A stretch of DNA of 64,000 nucleotides from Colwellia sp. MB3u-45 (GCF_014077005.1 NZ_JACGVC010000053.1:124001-188000); one strand, 5' to 3'. Positions 27,192-37,010 are shown, counted from the first letter of the stretch. Translations and numbers: made by a program. The notes: generated from the letters alone by a model not told the origin.

Positions 27192-27668
27192 CTATGATTG
27201 CTCATATTGAATATCACTAATGTACCAAATTTTTTCACCTGTTGGCGTTTTCACTACCACCTCGTCATCAACGGATTTTTTTAAGCAAGCGCGTGAAATA
27301 GGTGAGTCGATTGAAGAAAAATCGTTGCGGCCATAGATCTCTTCTGGGCCGACAATACGAAACTTTAGCGTTTCATTATCGTCATTGTTTAAACTCACCC
27401 AAGCCCCAAAAAATACTTTACCTTCTTGCTGTGGTCCGTAATCAACAATCTTTAGCTCTTCAAGTATTTTGCGGAGATAGCGCACACGGCGGTCTATTTC
27501 ACGTAGGCGTTTTTTGTTGTACTGATAGTCAGCATTTTCACTGCGATCACCTAAGCTTGCCGCCCACGATACTTTACGAGTGGTTTCAGGACGGTCTTCA
27601 CGCCACAGTTTATTTAACTCTTGTTGTAATAAAACATAACCCGCTCGGGTGATTAATTTTGTTTTCAT
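27192..27668 (-). CDS. greB: Transcription elongation factor GreB
   Basis: A 158-residue protein that binds the secondary channel of RNA polymerase and stimulates cleavage of backtracked RNA. The N-terminal coiled coil runs from about residue 5 to 77, with the acidic tip SLGDRSENADYQYNKKRLREID, and the C-terminal FKBP-like domain contains RIVGPEEIYGRNDFSSIDSPISRACL. The KLWREDRPE stretch and EELKIVDYGPQQEGKVFFGAWV distinguish GreB from GreA. Length is equal to that of E. coli GreB. It is monocistronic. Confidence 0.95.
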   Translation of the reverse strand: MKTKLITRAGYVLLQQELNKLWREDRPETTRKVSWAASLGDRSENADYQYNKKRLREIDRRVRYLRKILEELKIVDYGPQQEGKVFFGAWVSLNNDDNETLKFRIVGPEEIYGRNDFSSIDSPISRACLKKSVDDEVVVKTPTGEKIWYISDIQYEQS

Positions 27669-27974
27669 AACTTGTACTATCGTTTCAATAATTGGCGATG
27701 AAGAGTGGTTAGCTGCACATAATGCAAAAAATCAAACACTCATTTACCTGTCATAATATCGTGAAATACCTGGCTAGGCTAGTGATACCAATTAGCCTAA
27801 CTTATGAAGCCATTGAGTATAATTATTGTTTGATAACAAGCGAGTGTATGAACAGCAAGGTATTGTTGATAAAGCCAAAAGGGCACTAAGGTATTGAGTT
27901 TTCTATGGCTTTAAAATGAAAAATACCGCGAGGTTACGCGGTATTTTAGCTTACTTTTGTTCTAATGGTTTGGG
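27669..27974. other. Intergenic region between the OmpA-like gene and greB
   Basis: About 300 bases without a gene. It must carry the greB promoter and contains the OmpA-like gene's terminator at 27920-27947. Nothing else is evident. Confidence 0.6.
27920..27947 (-). terminator. Terminator of the OmpA-like lipoprotein gene
   Basis: An 11-bp stem (AAATACCGCG core with CGCGGTATTT) and a 6-base loop; the minus-strand side ends in TTTTTCATTTT. Confidence 0.8.
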
Positions 27975-28604
27975 CTATGTTTGCTTTGGAATGATCTGAA
28001 TTTCAACCCGGCGATTAAGCGCGCGGCCATTAGCCTTCATGTTATCAGCCACAGATCGAGACTCACCATAACCTATGGTTTTTAAACGACTAGCAACAAT
28101 ATCTTGATTGGTTAGATATTGCTTAACACTGCCGGCACGTTGCTCAGATAAATTTTGATTAAACTCTGCTCCACCTTGGCTATCCGTATGGCCTTCAATG
28201 CTCAACAAGGTTTTCTCATATTTATTTAACACCCGTGCGATATCGTCTAGCGTGCTATAAAAGCCAGAAGTAATATAAGCTTGGCCAATGGCAAAAGTGA
28301 TATTGGCCGGCATAATTAAACGTAAATTATCACCTTCGCGCACCACTTCAATACCTGAGCCAGATAATTCGTCACGAAACTCTTGCTCTTGTTTATCCAT
28401 ATAATCGCCAATAGCCACGCCAGCAAGTGCACCAATGGCAGCGCCCCAAACAGCACGTTTATTCTTATGGTTACTGGTCGACTTACCGAGAATAGCGCCA
28501 GTAATTGCGCCAATAGCGGCACCTTTTTCTTTATTGGTGCTTGCACAACCACTAAACGCTAACGAAAGAACCACTAAACTGATGATAGATTTTTTGAATT
28601 GCAT
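27975..28604 (-). CDS. OmpA-family lipoprotein with glycine-zipper segment
   Basis: A 209-residue outer-membrane lipoprotein. The signal peptide ends in the lipobox AFSGC (near residues 16-20). A glycine-zipper segment follows (GAAIGAITGAILG and GAAIGALAGVAIGDYM), a pattern of membrane-inserting helices. The C-terminal OmpA domain (about 95-205) carries the peptidoglycan-binding motif IEGHTDSQGGAEFNQNLSEQRA and NRRVEIQI, so the protein probably ties the outer membrane to peptidoglycan, like YiaD/Pal. The start is placed at 28604 because it opens the lipoprotein signal; a longer frame to 28694 adds 30 residues that would bury the signal. AAGG lies about ten bases upstream. Confidence 0.9.
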   Translation of the reverse strand: MQFKKSIISLVVLSLAFSGCASTNKEKGAAIGAITGAILGKSTSNHKNKRAVWGAAIGALAGVAIGDYMDKQEQEFRDELSGSGIEVVREGDNLRLIMPANITFAIGQAYITSGFYSTLDDIARVLNKYEKTLLSIEGHTDSQGGAEFNQNLSEQRAGSVKQYLTNQDIVASRLKTIGYGESRSVADNMKANGRALNRRVEIQIIPKQT

Positions 28605-29005
28605 AAATACGACCTTAAGGAGAATAATACGATTTGAAATAACTTGTTTTATCATACCAAGGAAAAATGAATGGCAGATGAACAAGCGTGGCAATAAGCT
28701 TAGACTTTAACTTTCTCTCTAACTTTAACTTAAGTGATTGTATCAATGTTACCCGCATAAATAACATCTTAAAGCTTAACTCTTTCCATCGCGGGCCTAT
28801 ATTTACAAAAGTGTGGGTTATTGGCGTAATGCTGGAGTGATGACCGAACTGCTTAATACCGCTAAATAGAGGAGGTTTGAGAGGAGCCTGAATATAAAAA
28901 CACCACGGCTAGCGTGATGTTTTATTTAAATAACGGATGATGTTAACGTTCAAAGTAGGCGTATAAAATTTAAGGTATAAAGTTAGCTTTATACCTTACA
29001 TAGCC
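28605..29005. other. Intergenic region with two hairpins
   Basis: About 400 bases without a convincing gene. It carries the OmpA-like gene's promoter, a hairpin at about 28897-28924 (AAAACACCACG with CGTGATGTTTT, one mismatch) and the hairpin at 28971-28998. Confidence 0.55.
28971..28998 (-). terminator. Hairpin downstream of the M16 peptidase gene
   Basis: A perfect 12-bp stem (TAAGGTATAAAG with CTTTATACCTTA) around TTAG, eight bases after the stop codon. The minus-strand tail AAATTTTAT is only moderately T-rich. Confidence 0.6.
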
Positions 29006-31894
29006 CTATTGAAATACCGCATCAACAGCGATCACTTCAACATTTTTACTGGCTAACTTCAGTTGATAGCTTTCGATAATTTTATCGCTGGCTAATAACT
29101 CAGCTGGTTTTTCAGCATTATATTTCAATGATGAAACTTGCTCTGACAACAAGCGTTTTTTCATGTCTTCGCCGTCACCTGAAATAAAGACATAGTGAAT
29201 ATTATCAGTTTGTAAGTTTTCTTTAATCACTCGATTGACATCGGCTAAAGATAATTTAGCAAATTGCCCACGTACATAGTTAACAAATTCTTCGGTTTGA
29301 TAAAACTCACTATCAAGGGCGTAACCTAGTTGCTGATCTTGGCTCGCTACTAGTTGAGGCGCATAGTTAGTTAAATAATTACGCGTTGCTTGAAAGTCTT
29401 TTTCGCTCATACCCTTTTCAATTAGCTTATCTAATTCGTATAACGCGGCCCGGGTCGCAAAATGGGCGTCATTGTTCGAACGTAATGGTCGCAGCCATAC
29501 TTGAAAAATTTGACTAGAACGGCCTAAGTTTGCATCTGGCTTAGTTTGGTACATGCCACGCGGGAAATATTCGATATAGGAATAATCACCGTAGTTCATA
29601 CCACGTGCTTGGCGTATTTGTTGATACAAGTAGCTATTTGAGCTTCTGTGTTCACCAAAGTATGAACGCACTAACCATAGCGCGGCCCAATCTGTATCGT
29701 TACGAATAGTATCGATTGGAAAACCGAATGAAACCGCGGTTGATTGCGCATTTTTTTCAACTATGGTTGCATGATGACCTTTTAACACCGGCGCTTTTGC
29801 AATGCTTAAGCGTTTTTCATCACCCACAGGTAAGGTTGCAAAATCACTCAATAATTGGGCTTTTAAATCACGTGGCAGTGCGCCCGTTATACCCACATGC
29901 AATTTAGCCTGCGTAAGTTGAGCGTGATAAAAAGCCTGCACATCATCAAGGGTAATCGCTGCTAAATCAGATAAGTCGCCGCTATTATAATGCGCGTAAG
30001 CGTGACCTTGATAAAGTTCGCTATAAAGCACTTCTTTACCTAACTCTTCATCATTAGACGATTTAAGTCCTGATTCAATACCGTCAATTAACTCTTTTTT
30101 CAGACGTTTAAAGTCATCTTCGCGCCAGCCTGGGTTAAGTAATTGGTCACTGATTAATTGATACCAAGGTTGTGCATTGTCTTTATGCACACGACCCGTA
30201 AACGAGATCATTTCTTTATCTAGCTGAGACGAAAACTGTCCAGCTAATGGATATAAACCTTGTTGTATTTCTTTATAGCTACGCGTTTGTGAGCCACCTT
30301 GGGTCAACATACTTGCCATTAATGCCGCAACGCCTTTTTTACCTGCGGGATCAGCCGCGGCACCGGTATAAAACAAAAAGTTAACATCAATCAATGGTGA
30401 GTCATTGGTATTATCTAATAGCGCAAATTGTGCTTTACTCGCTGGCGTTTTTTTCACTTCACGTTTTGTCACCGCCGCGTTTAAATCAACTTCTTGCTCA
30501 AACCCCGTCACCTTATCTAATGCCGATAACGTAACCGTCGTGCGGTTATCATCAATAAAATATTTATTAGCGATACGCTTAATATCGTCAGCGGAGATAT
30601 TATCGAAGCTGTTATAAAGGTGATTAATCGTTTCAGGGTCGCGATCAAAGTGCATGTAGCTTGCTAGGGTTGAAGCAATTGACTCTGAAGAGTCTAAGCT
30701 ATTGACGAAGCTATATTTTAAGTTAGATTTTAAATTATCAAGCTTTTCTGTTGAGACTAATTCAGTGCGCGCTTGCGCGTAAGTTTGATTGATGGCATCA
30801 CGCACAATCGCTAAATCTTTTTCTTCGTTCACTTTAATAAAAACGTGACGTAAACCGGCATCTTTTGTCGCTGGATTGTAGTTAAACATTTGGCTTGCCA
30901 ACTGCTTGTCAACGACGAGTTCTTGATACAAGGCTGAGTTATTGGAAAAGTATAATTCAGAGATTAAATCTAATGCCGCGCGATCTTTTTTCTTGGGTTG
31001 CCAATCAGCCCCTTTATACGACACTAATAACCAATGGCCCGGTAAACCGTCAAATTTTTCATGGACATATTTCGCCGCTTGTTGTTTTGGCTCTGGCGTA
31101 ATGTCATTAACAAAATCACCTCTTTGCCAATTACCCCAATGTTTTTCTACCATTGCCATAGTCGCTGCGGGCTCGACATCGCCAACAATGACTAACGAAA
31201 CATATTCTGGCTTATAAAACTGTTTAAAGAACTTTTTGCCATAAGCAACTTGCTCAGGCATAGCTTCTACGTCTTCAAAAAAACCCATGGTAGTATGTTT
31301 ATAAGTATGGCTGTCAAAGGCCTCTTTGCGCACAGCAGCAAGTAATTTACGCACAGGACTGGCATTATTTTTTAAGTATTCACCTTTAACCGTTAATGCT
31401 TCAGTTTTAAATTGTGCTTCGGTGTAAGTTAGATTTTTAAAATGATCTGCTTGGATCTCTAATACTTTATCTAAGTGATCTTTAGAGAAATCTAAATGAT
31501 AGTTAGTGTAATCGTTGGTGGTGTAGGCACCATTATCAACACCGGCATTTTTAAATAAATCAGCATAAACCGCTTGTGGAAATTTTTCTGAGCCTTTGAA
31601 CATCATATGCTCGAAAAAATGTGCAAAGCCGGTTCTACCCACTTCGTCTTCATCACGAGAGCCAACTGAAACTGGAATTTGCACAGAAACCAGATCAGGA
31701 TAATCGGTTTTTACAATCAGCACGCGTAAGCCATTGTCTAATTCTTTAAAAACATAATTTTGACTGAATACTTTGTTGGTATTGCTGGCAACGGCGGCAC
31801 TTTGTGCTGTTGAATTTTGGTGAGTTTGGGTGGCTATACAAGCCGACAGCGTCAAGCTGGCCACAATGGCCACTGCTAGATATTTTATTTTCAT
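29006..31894 (-). CDS. M16 family (insulinase-like) zinc metallopeptidase lipoprotein
   Basis: A 962-residue exported peptidase. The signal peptide ends in lipobox LSAC (near residue 18), so it is probably a membrane-attached lipoprotein. The first M16 domain has the inverted zinc motif HFFEH (His92, Glu95, His96) and the downstream ligand Glu172 in VKGEYLKN. The second, inactive M16 half runs from about residue 500, with LLSVRSYFGEHRSSNSYLYQ-like sequence near 770 containing the R/Y substrate-clamp region. The length fits two fused M16 units, like pitrilysin-family proteins. It degrades peptides; natural substrates are unknown. The ATG at 31894 follows AAGGG by about eight bases; a TTG two codons earlier is less likely. 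Confidence 0.93.
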   Translation of the reverse strand: MKIKYLAVAIVASLTLSACIATQTHQNSTAQSAAVASNTNKVFSQNYVFKELDNGLRVLIVKTDYPDLVSVQIPVSVGSRDEDEVGRTGFAHFFEHMMFKGSEKFPQAVYADLFKNAGVDNGAYTTNDYTNYHLDFSKDHLDKVLEIQADHFKNLTYTEAQFKTEALTVKGEYLKNNASPVRKLLAAVRKEAFDSHTYKHTTMGFFEDVEAMPEQVAYGKKFFKQFYKPEYVSLVIVGDVEPAATMAMVEKHWGNWQRGDFVNDITPEPKQQAAKYVHEKFDGLPGHWLLVSYKGADWQPKKKDRAALDLISELYFSNNSALYQELVVDKQLASQMFNYNPATKDAGLRHVFIKVNEEKDLAIVRDAINQTYAQARTELVSTEKLDNLKSNLKYSFVNSLDSSESIASTLASYMHFDRDPETINHLYNSFDNISADDIKRIANKYFIDDNRTTVTLSALDKVTGFEQEVDLNAAVTKREVKKTPASKAQFALLDNTNDSPLIDVNFLFYTGAAADPAGKKGVAALMASMLTQGGSQTRSYKEIQQGLYPLAGQFSSQLDKEMISFTGRVHKDNAQPWYQLISDQLLNPGWREDDFKRLKKELIDGIESGLKSSNDEELGKEVLYSELYQGHAYAHYNSGDLSDLAAITLDDVQAFYHAQLTQAKLHVGITGALPRDLKAQLLSDFATLPVGDEKRLSIAKAPVLKGHHATIVEKNAQSTAVSFGFPIDTIRNDTDWAALWLVRSYFGEHRSSNSYLYQQIRQARGMNYGDYSYIEYFPRGMYQTKPDANLGRSSQIFQVWLRPLRSNNDAHFATRAALYELDKLIEKGMSEKDFQATRNYLTNYAPQLVASQDQQLGYALDSEFYQTEEFVNYVRGQFAKLSLADVNRVIKENLQTDNIHYVFISGDGEDMKKRLLSEQVSSLKYNAEKPAELLASDKIIESYQLKLASKNVEVIAVDAVFQ

Positions 31895-32057
31895 TATCAA
31901 TCCCTTTATTGTTATGCTGATATCTTATGAAATTGATGATGTATTTTCACTATTTTCAGCATAAATGTAGCTAATAGTCTGTAACAAAATACATACATCA
32001 TCAATACCACCAAACAAATTCAGCAGCAATGCCGTCGCGATAAAAAGAGAACTGAGC

Positions 32058-32888
32058 ATGATGAATAATAATTTTATAGATAAAACCGTTATCATTACCG
32101 GCGCCTCTGCCGGTGTGGGTGCTGCAACGGCAAGAACTTTTGCCCACTTAGGGGCGAATTTAGTCTTAGTGGCTCGTGGACAAGCGGCATTAGATAAAAT
32201 TACTGAAGAGCTAGCAAGGACAACATCGGTCATCAATATTGCCATGGATATTAACGATCCCGCCGCCAATGAAAGTTTGCTGGTAAAAGCAGCGCAGGCC
32301 TTTGGTTCGGTTGATGTCTTGATCAACAATGCTGGTTTTCATCAACGTGGTGAGGTAGAAAGTAACCAGGCACATGATCTAGCCAAAATGGTTGATGTTA
32401 ATTTACGTGCGCCGATTCAATTGTCTTGCTTAATCTTGCCGTATTTACGCAAAGCGGGTGGCGGTGCAATCGTTAATGTTGGCTCGCTAGCTGGCAGAAC
32501 GCCATTGCAGGGCGCGGCAACTTATGCGGCAACAAAAGCAGGCTTGCGAGCATTTACTTACTCGTTAGCCGATGAGCTAAAAGGGACAGGGATTTATGTT
32601 GGCGTGGTTTCACCTGGGCCTATTGATACCGGTTTTATTATGTCAGAAATAGATCAGGTAGAAGACATAGTGTTCTCACAAGCCATGAGTAGTGCCCAAC
32701 AAGTTGCCGATGCTATTGTTAGTATTGCCCGTGGTGAAGCAACCGAAATATCCTTACCCAGAGCCAGTGGCTGGTTAACAACCGTGTCTTATCTTTTCCC
32801 GACACTGCGAAGAGTATTACGACCAGCACTTTATCGCAAAGGCCGCAAAGCGAAAGAGCAGTACAAGCAAGGTAACACTAAGCTTTAA
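32058..32888 (+). CDS. Short-chain dehydrogenase/reductase (SDR)
   Basis: A 276-residue NAD(P)-dependent oxidoreductase. The cofactor motif is TGASAGVG (residues 14-21), followed by NNAG (90-93), and the catalytic set is Ser143, Tyr156 and Lys160 (YAATK). An arginine after the second strand (LVLVARGQ) suggests a preference for NADP(H). The C-terminal part ends in a hydrophobic/basic tail (TTVSYLFPTLRRVLRPALYRKGRKAKEQYK), which may hold the protein at the membrane as in some lipid-acting SDRs. The substrate is unknown. Two ATGs are adjacent at 32058 and 32061. It is monocistronic between a divergent M16 gene and a convergent cyclophilin gene. Confidence 0.9.
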   Translation: MMNNNFIDKTVIITGASAGVGAATARTFAHLGANLVLVARGQAALDKITEELARTTSVINIAMDINDPAANESLLVKAAQAFGSVDVLINNAGFHQRGEVESNQAHDLAKMVDVNLRAPIQLSCLILPYLRKAGGGAIVNVGSLAGRTPLQGAATYAATKAGLRAFTYSLADELKGTGIYVGVVSPGPIDTGFIMSEIDQVEDIVFSQAMSSAQQVADAIVSIARGEATEISLPRASGWLTTVSYLFPTLRRVLRPALYRKGRKAKEQYKQGNTKL

Positions 32889-33015
32889 CACTAAGCCTTA
32901 GTATTAGGCCTTAATATAAAATGGTAATACTAAACCGTAACAGCGATTGAAATAATTCAGCCCTAATCAGTCGTGCTATTTATCTACGTTGACGTCTTAT
33001 TTAATGAAAGTAGTG

Positions 33016-33969
33016 TTATTGAGCGAGTAAGCGGGTTAACACTGGCGTTTGGCAGACATCAAGTACCGCCGGTGGTTTTTTAAAAAAGAACGCATCGTCA
33101 CGTTTAATACGCTCAGTTAATTTAGTGGCAAACAATTTACTTTCGGTATTTTTCACCGCTAAATGAATTTGTTTTTCTGCGGGGACATCTGCCATCATTT
33201 GCATCGATACAATGAGCGTATAGTCAGCACTTGCTACTTCAGCCTCACCCTCTACGGTCGCGGTGCGTGTTATCGCTTGCACATGATTCATGCCATAAAT
33301 AACGCGACCAAATATGCTCATAATACGATCTAAATATCTTGGTGCTTGACCATTAGTAATATAAAAATGACTAGAGCCTGAATTGGCATCGTTACCACGT
33401 GCCATGGCAATAATGCCCGGACAATGCGTTAACCAAGCAGTATCTTCGCTCGGGTTATGAGCCAGCGCAAAGCCGTCTTTAAAGCCCGTTTGCTCGGCAA
33501 ATAAATCCTTGTTTTGTACTAAGGTAAATTGCCAGTTTTTATTGGTTGGCCATTCGCCTTCAAGTGCTAACAAAGGTACTGAGCTATCAAGGCTGCTGTC
33601 TTCCTCGGGGCCAGCCTGAGCAACAAAACCATCAATAACCCGATAAAACTTGTTGCCATCGTAATGCCCAGCTTGGGTTAAACGCATAAATTGTTCAACA
33701 TGCCTTGGCGAGAATTGTGGCGCTAACTCAATCACGACTTCACCGTAAGGTAAGCTTAACAACACCATGTTTTCAATAGCGACTGTTCGCCACTCATCTT
33801 GATTATTAGCCGGTTGACCAACGATGGGTGTTATTGTGTTTTCTTTAACCTCTTGCTTGGCATGTACTGTGGTACTTAATATTAGGGTACTTAATACGAT
33901 GAGACTTAACGACAAAGTTAAGTGGTAAAAAATTATCAGCGGGCTTAAAAACAGCTTACAAAATTTCAT
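33016..33969 (-). CDS. Periplasmic peptidyl-prolyl cis-trans isomerase, cyclophilin type
   Basis: A 317-residue exported protein with a long signal peptide ending near VHA (residue 37). The cyclophilin domain (about 70-250) contains VIELAPQFSPRHVEQFMRLTQAGHYDGNKFYRVIDGFVAQ, with the catalytic Arg in FYRVI, and AMARGNDANSGSSHFYI. It catalyses proline isomerisation during folding of exported proteins. It is longer than PpiA of E. coli (190), with an insert (DSSLDSSVPLLALEGEWPTN) and a C-terminal extension of about 60 residues; larger cyclophilins of this kind occur in Alteromonadales. It is monocistronic and divergent from the DUF445 gene. Confidence 0.9.
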   Translation of the reverse strand: MKFCKLFLSPLIIFYHLTLSLSLIVLSTLILSTTVHAKQEVKENTITPIVGQPANNQDEWRTVAIENMVLLSLPYGEVVIELAPQFSPRHVEQFMRLTQAGHYDGNKFYRVIDGFVAQAGPEEDSSLDSSVPLLALEGEWPTNKNWQFTLVQNKDLFAEQTGFKDGFALAHNPSEDTAWLTHCPGIIAMARGNDANSGSSHFYITNGQAPRYLDRIMSIFGRVIYGMNHVQAITRTATVEGEAEVASADYTLIVSMQMMADVPAEKQIHLAVKNTESKLFATKLTERIKRDDAFFFKKPPAVLDVCQTPVLTRLLAQ

Positions 33970-34278
33970 GAAATCCCTTTTTTATTTTTATCTAAGGTTA
34001 TCTAACTATGTGATTGATTGTTTAATATTTCACCAAAGATTGCAAACCAAAAGATAAAATTTACCGCCAGTTTTTAGCAAAAGTAATATCAAATAAATGA
34101 ATTATTGGCGCAACAGCAGGCAATTGATACCATATAGCAAAATGAGCAATAGCCAGAGGATTCATGATTTCCCCATTCAAAAGGGTTAAAATAAAAAATG
34201 GCTGTGTTATAAAATTTATAAGTAGCCGACGTAATTAATCAAATAGTTATAACTGACCTTAACATTGACGGAGTTTTT
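33970..34278. other. Divergent promoter region, cyclophilin and DUF445 genes
   Basis: About 310 AT-rich bases without a gene. It should carry promoters in both directions; GTTATAAAATTTATAAG near 34207-34223 offers a -10-like element toward DUF445. No other structure stands out. Confidence 0.5.
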
Positions 34279-34989
34279 GTGAATAAAAGTTTTATCACCA
34301 ACTTTTTAGCCCTAATTGCTATTATTATTGGCTATATTGTCAGCAACAATATTATTTTTACCCTAGGTTTATTTGCCTTGTCGGGTGCAGTAACCAATTG
34401 GCTTGCTATACACATGTTGTTCGAACGCGTGCCTTTTTTATACGGCTCAGGGGTTATTCCCGCGCGCTTTGAAGACTTTAAAATTGCCATTCGTGCTTTA
34501 ATGATGGAGCAATTTTTTACCGAAGAAAACATTGACCGTTTTTTAGCCGGTAACGACAACCCGGCCACGGCCATTAATCTTGCCCCCGTTATTAATAAAG
34601 TCGATTTATCGCCAGCCTTTGATAATTTAGTCATCGTCATTGAACAGTCTTCTTTTGGTGGCATGTTAGCTATGGTAGGTGGCACTGAAGCATTACAACC
34701 TATGCGTGAGCCCTTTATTGAAAAAATGCGCGCATCGGTCATTGAAATTAGCCAAAGTGAAGAATTTAATGCCATTCTTCGGGAAGAGTTAGAACAACCT
34801 AGTATCATGGCTGGCATGCGCGATAAGGTAAGCGATATTATTGAAAAGCGCCTTAATGAATTAACGCCACAACTCGTCAAAGAAATTGTGCAAAAAATGA
34901 TCCAAGAGCACTTAGGTTGGTTAGTGGTTTGGGGGGGCGTATTTGGTGGTATTATTGGCTTTATTGCCGCCATAGCAACCAAGTTCTAA
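34279..34989 (+). CDS. DUF445 family membrane protein
   Basis: A 236-residue inner-membrane protein with hydrophobic helices at the N-terminus (FLALIAIIIGYIVSNNIIFTLGLFALSGAVTNWLAIHMLF) and C-terminus (LVVWGGVFGGIIGFIAAIATKF) and a helical, mostly soluble middle. The block GAVTNWLAIHMLFERV followed by GVIPARFEDFK is the DUF445 signature. Its function is unknown. GTG at 34279 is used, with CGGAG nine to thirteen bases upstream; no ATG lies in frame before the first membrane helix. It is monocistronic, with a terminator directly after it. Confidence 0.88.
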   Translation: MNKSFITNFLALIAIIIGYIVSNNIIFTLGLFALSGAVTNWLAIHMLFERVPFLYGSGVIPARFEDFKIAIRALMMEQFFTEENIDRFLAGNDNPATAINLAPVINKVDLSPAFDNLVIVIEQSSFGGMLAMVGGTEALQPMREPFIEKMRASVIEISQSEEFNAILREELEQPSIMAGMRDKVSDIIEKRLNELTPQLVKEIVQKMIQEHLGWLVVWGGVFGGIIGFIAAIATKF

Positions 34990-35488
34990 AGCATCTGCTC
35001 ATCAGTAGTCAGTAACCAGATAATTGTTACTGACTACTTTGCTCTAACCGGCTGATTTATTACTCAGGTCGCTTGCAAGCTCATTCACCCGTTTCGTCAA
35101 GAAGTTAATGTCGCTAATGACATAGCTTAATTACAAGGTTAAAAAAGTAACTCATAAAGTTACTCATAAAGTCACTAAAACTTTCATTATATGAAATTTT
35201 AGCTCGTCTAGTGTTTAAAGCTAAACCAATAAATAGACAGCTAAAATCTTGCCGTAATCACAGCCGATTCAATCCCCTAGCTATATTTGTTTATTAATTA
35301 ACCAGCGATAACTATCCGTTATCAACGAGACTTTTTTCAGCTATTTACGGTGGAAATTTTTAATCTTTATGCTTTAATTTTCACCTGATAGCCGTTATGC
35401 TAGCGCTTTAATAACAGGGATTAATGCCACAACTCCAAGCTCGGAGTTCAACCGCTCAGCTCCCTCTCTTGTAAAAGGTACACCCAAA
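34990..35488. other. Long leader region before the aromatic aminotransferase gene
   Basis: About 500 bases without a gene. After the terminator at 35004-35040 it holds short direct repeats near 35146-35175 (GTAACTCATAAA, GTTACTCATAAA) and a small hairpin at 35431-35448 (AACTCC with GGAGTT) 40 bases before the start codon. No leader peptide rich in aromatic codons is obvious. Confidence 0.55.
35004..35040 (+). terminator. Terminator after the DUF445 gene
   Basis: A perfect 13-bp stem (AGTAGTCAGTAAC with GTTACTGACTACT), 9-base loop, then a short T-run. It starts 15 bases after the stop codon. Confidence 0.7.
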
Positions 35489-36676
35489 ATGTTTGGTCGC
35501 TTATCAGCGTTGCCTGCCGATCCTATTTTAGGCTTGTTGGCTAAATATCGTGAAGATTCAAATCCTAAAAAAATTGACTTAGGTGTTGGCGTTTACAAAA
35601 ATGAAGCCGGTCACACGGCAGTTTTACAATGTGTAAAAGCCGCTGAAAAACATCGACTCGATACTGAAGATACCAAGGTTTATATTGGTCCAACAGGTTC
35701 AGCACTTTTTAACGAAGAAATGGCTAAATTAATTTTTGGTCATCATAAAGTGTTGCTAGAAAATCGTACACGCACCATTTCTACTCCGGGTGGCACAGGG
35801 GCATTACGTGTAGCAGCTGAATTTATTAATTCATGTAAAGCGGGTGCAACTATTTGGGTAAGTAACCCAACATGGGCGAATCATACTGGTGTATTTCAAG
35901 CCGCAGGGTTAAATGTTAAAACTTATCCTTATTATGACTATGAAAACAAAACCCTTGATTTTGATGGCATGCTAGCGGCATTAAAAGAAGTTAAAGCCGA
36001 TGATACGGTATTACTACATGCTTGTTGTCATAACCCAAGTGGTATGGACTTAAGCAACGAGCAATGGCAACAAATTGTTGAAGTGGCAAAAGATATTGGC
36101 TTTTTACCGCTGATTGATATGGCTTACCAAGGTTTTGGTGAAGGCTTAGACGAAGACGCTTACGGTCTACGATTAATGGCTGATAGCGTTAAAGAAATGA
36201 TCGTTTGTAGCTCATGTTCAAAAAACTTTGGTTTGTATCGTGAGCGTATTGGCGCTTGTTCTATTATTGGTGAAAGCTCACACAGTGTTGATATCGCTAA
36301 TTCAGTATTGCTCAGTGTTGTGCGCTGTATTTATTCAATGCCGCCAGCACATGGTGCGGCCTTAGTAGAAACTATTCTGCATTCAGACGAGTTACGCGCC
36401 CAATGGCACAGTGAGCTACAAAAAATGCGTGACCGCATTAACGGCAATCGTCAGCTATTAGTAGATAAACTTATTGAAAATGGCGTAACGCGCGACTTTA
36501 GCTTTATTCCACGTCAAAAAGGCATGTTTTCTTTCTTAGGCATAACCCCTGAGCAAGTACAACAATTGCAAGACGAATACAGTATTTATATGGTGGGTTC
36601 AAGCCGTATGAGTATTGCCGGCATTGCTAATCGCAACGTTGACTACTTAGCGCAATCAATCGCGAAAGTGCTATAA
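35489..36676 (+). CDS. tyrB: Aromatic/aspartate aminotransferase, class I
   Basis: A 395-residue PLP enzyme of the aspartate/aromatic aminotransferase subgroup (AspC/TyrB). It moves amino groups between aspartate or aromatic amino acids and 2-oxoglutarate in the cytosol. The PLP lysine is Lys245 in SSCSKNFGLYRER; supporting cofactor residues are Asn182 (HNPSGMD), Asp210 and Tyr213 (DMAYQGFGEG) and Arg253; the substrate arginine near the C-terminus is in GSSRMSIAGI. Length matches E. coli TyrB/AspC. The MFGRLSALPADPILGLLAKY start is usual for gammaproteobacterial members annotated as aromatic transaminases, but AspC-type specificity cannot be excluded. It is monocistronic with a long leader. 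Confidence 0.88.
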   Translation: MFGRLSALPADPILGLLAKYREDSNPKKIDLGVGVYKNEAGHTAVLQCVKAAEKHRLDTEDTKVYIGPTGSALFNEEMAKLIFGHHKVLLENRTRTISTPGGTGALRVAAEFINSCKAGATIWVSNPTWANHTGVFQAAGLNVKTYPYYDYENKTLDFDGMLAALKEVKADDTVLLHACCHNPSGMDLSNEQWQQIVEVAKDIGFLPLIDMAYQGFGEGLDEDAYGLRLMADSVKEMIVCSSCSKNFGLYRERIGACSIIGESSHSVDIANSVLLSVVRCIYSMPPAHGAALVETILHSDELRAQWHSELQKMRDRINGNRQLLVDKLIENGVTRDFSFIPRQKGMFSFLGITPEQVQQLQDEYSIYMVGSSRMSIAGIANRNVDYLAQSIAKVL

Positions 36677-36686
36677 GTTATTATTA

Positions 36687-36725
36687 AATAACTCCATGCA
36701 TTCATATTATGTGTGGAGTTATTTT
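36687..36725 (+). terminator. Terminator after the aminotransferase gene
   Basis: AAATAACTCCA pairs with TGGAGTTATTT; the loop is about 16 bases and the 3' side ends in TTTT. Confidence 0.65.
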
Positions 36726-37010
36726 CGATTTTACTCTCAACCGACCACTCTCAACCGAGCACTAGCATAACGCCCAAAGATAACTGCATTTTTAAACATT
36801 GCTTGCCAAGTATTTTTCAGATTCACCTCATCTCCATAACAAACCATTTCACTAAGCTAAAGTTAACTTCAGCAGCAGTATATTTAAAAAAGAAAAACAA
36901 GAAAGAGAATGCGTATATAATATGTTGAGCTAGAAAAATTATTGCGTCATGAAAAACCTAACATGAGTCTAAGGTAATGAGTGCCGCAAGTTTTATCAAA
37001 GGATATATGG

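Noticed and set aside
31925-32329. 134-codon frame opposite the start of the SDR gene
   Set aside because: It overlaps the SDR coding region in antisense and its product has no recognisable features beyond composition.
34332-34982. 216-codon frame opposite the DUF445 gene
   Set aside because: It is long but exactly antisense to a family member with clear motifs; the codon bias of the sense strand explains the open frame.
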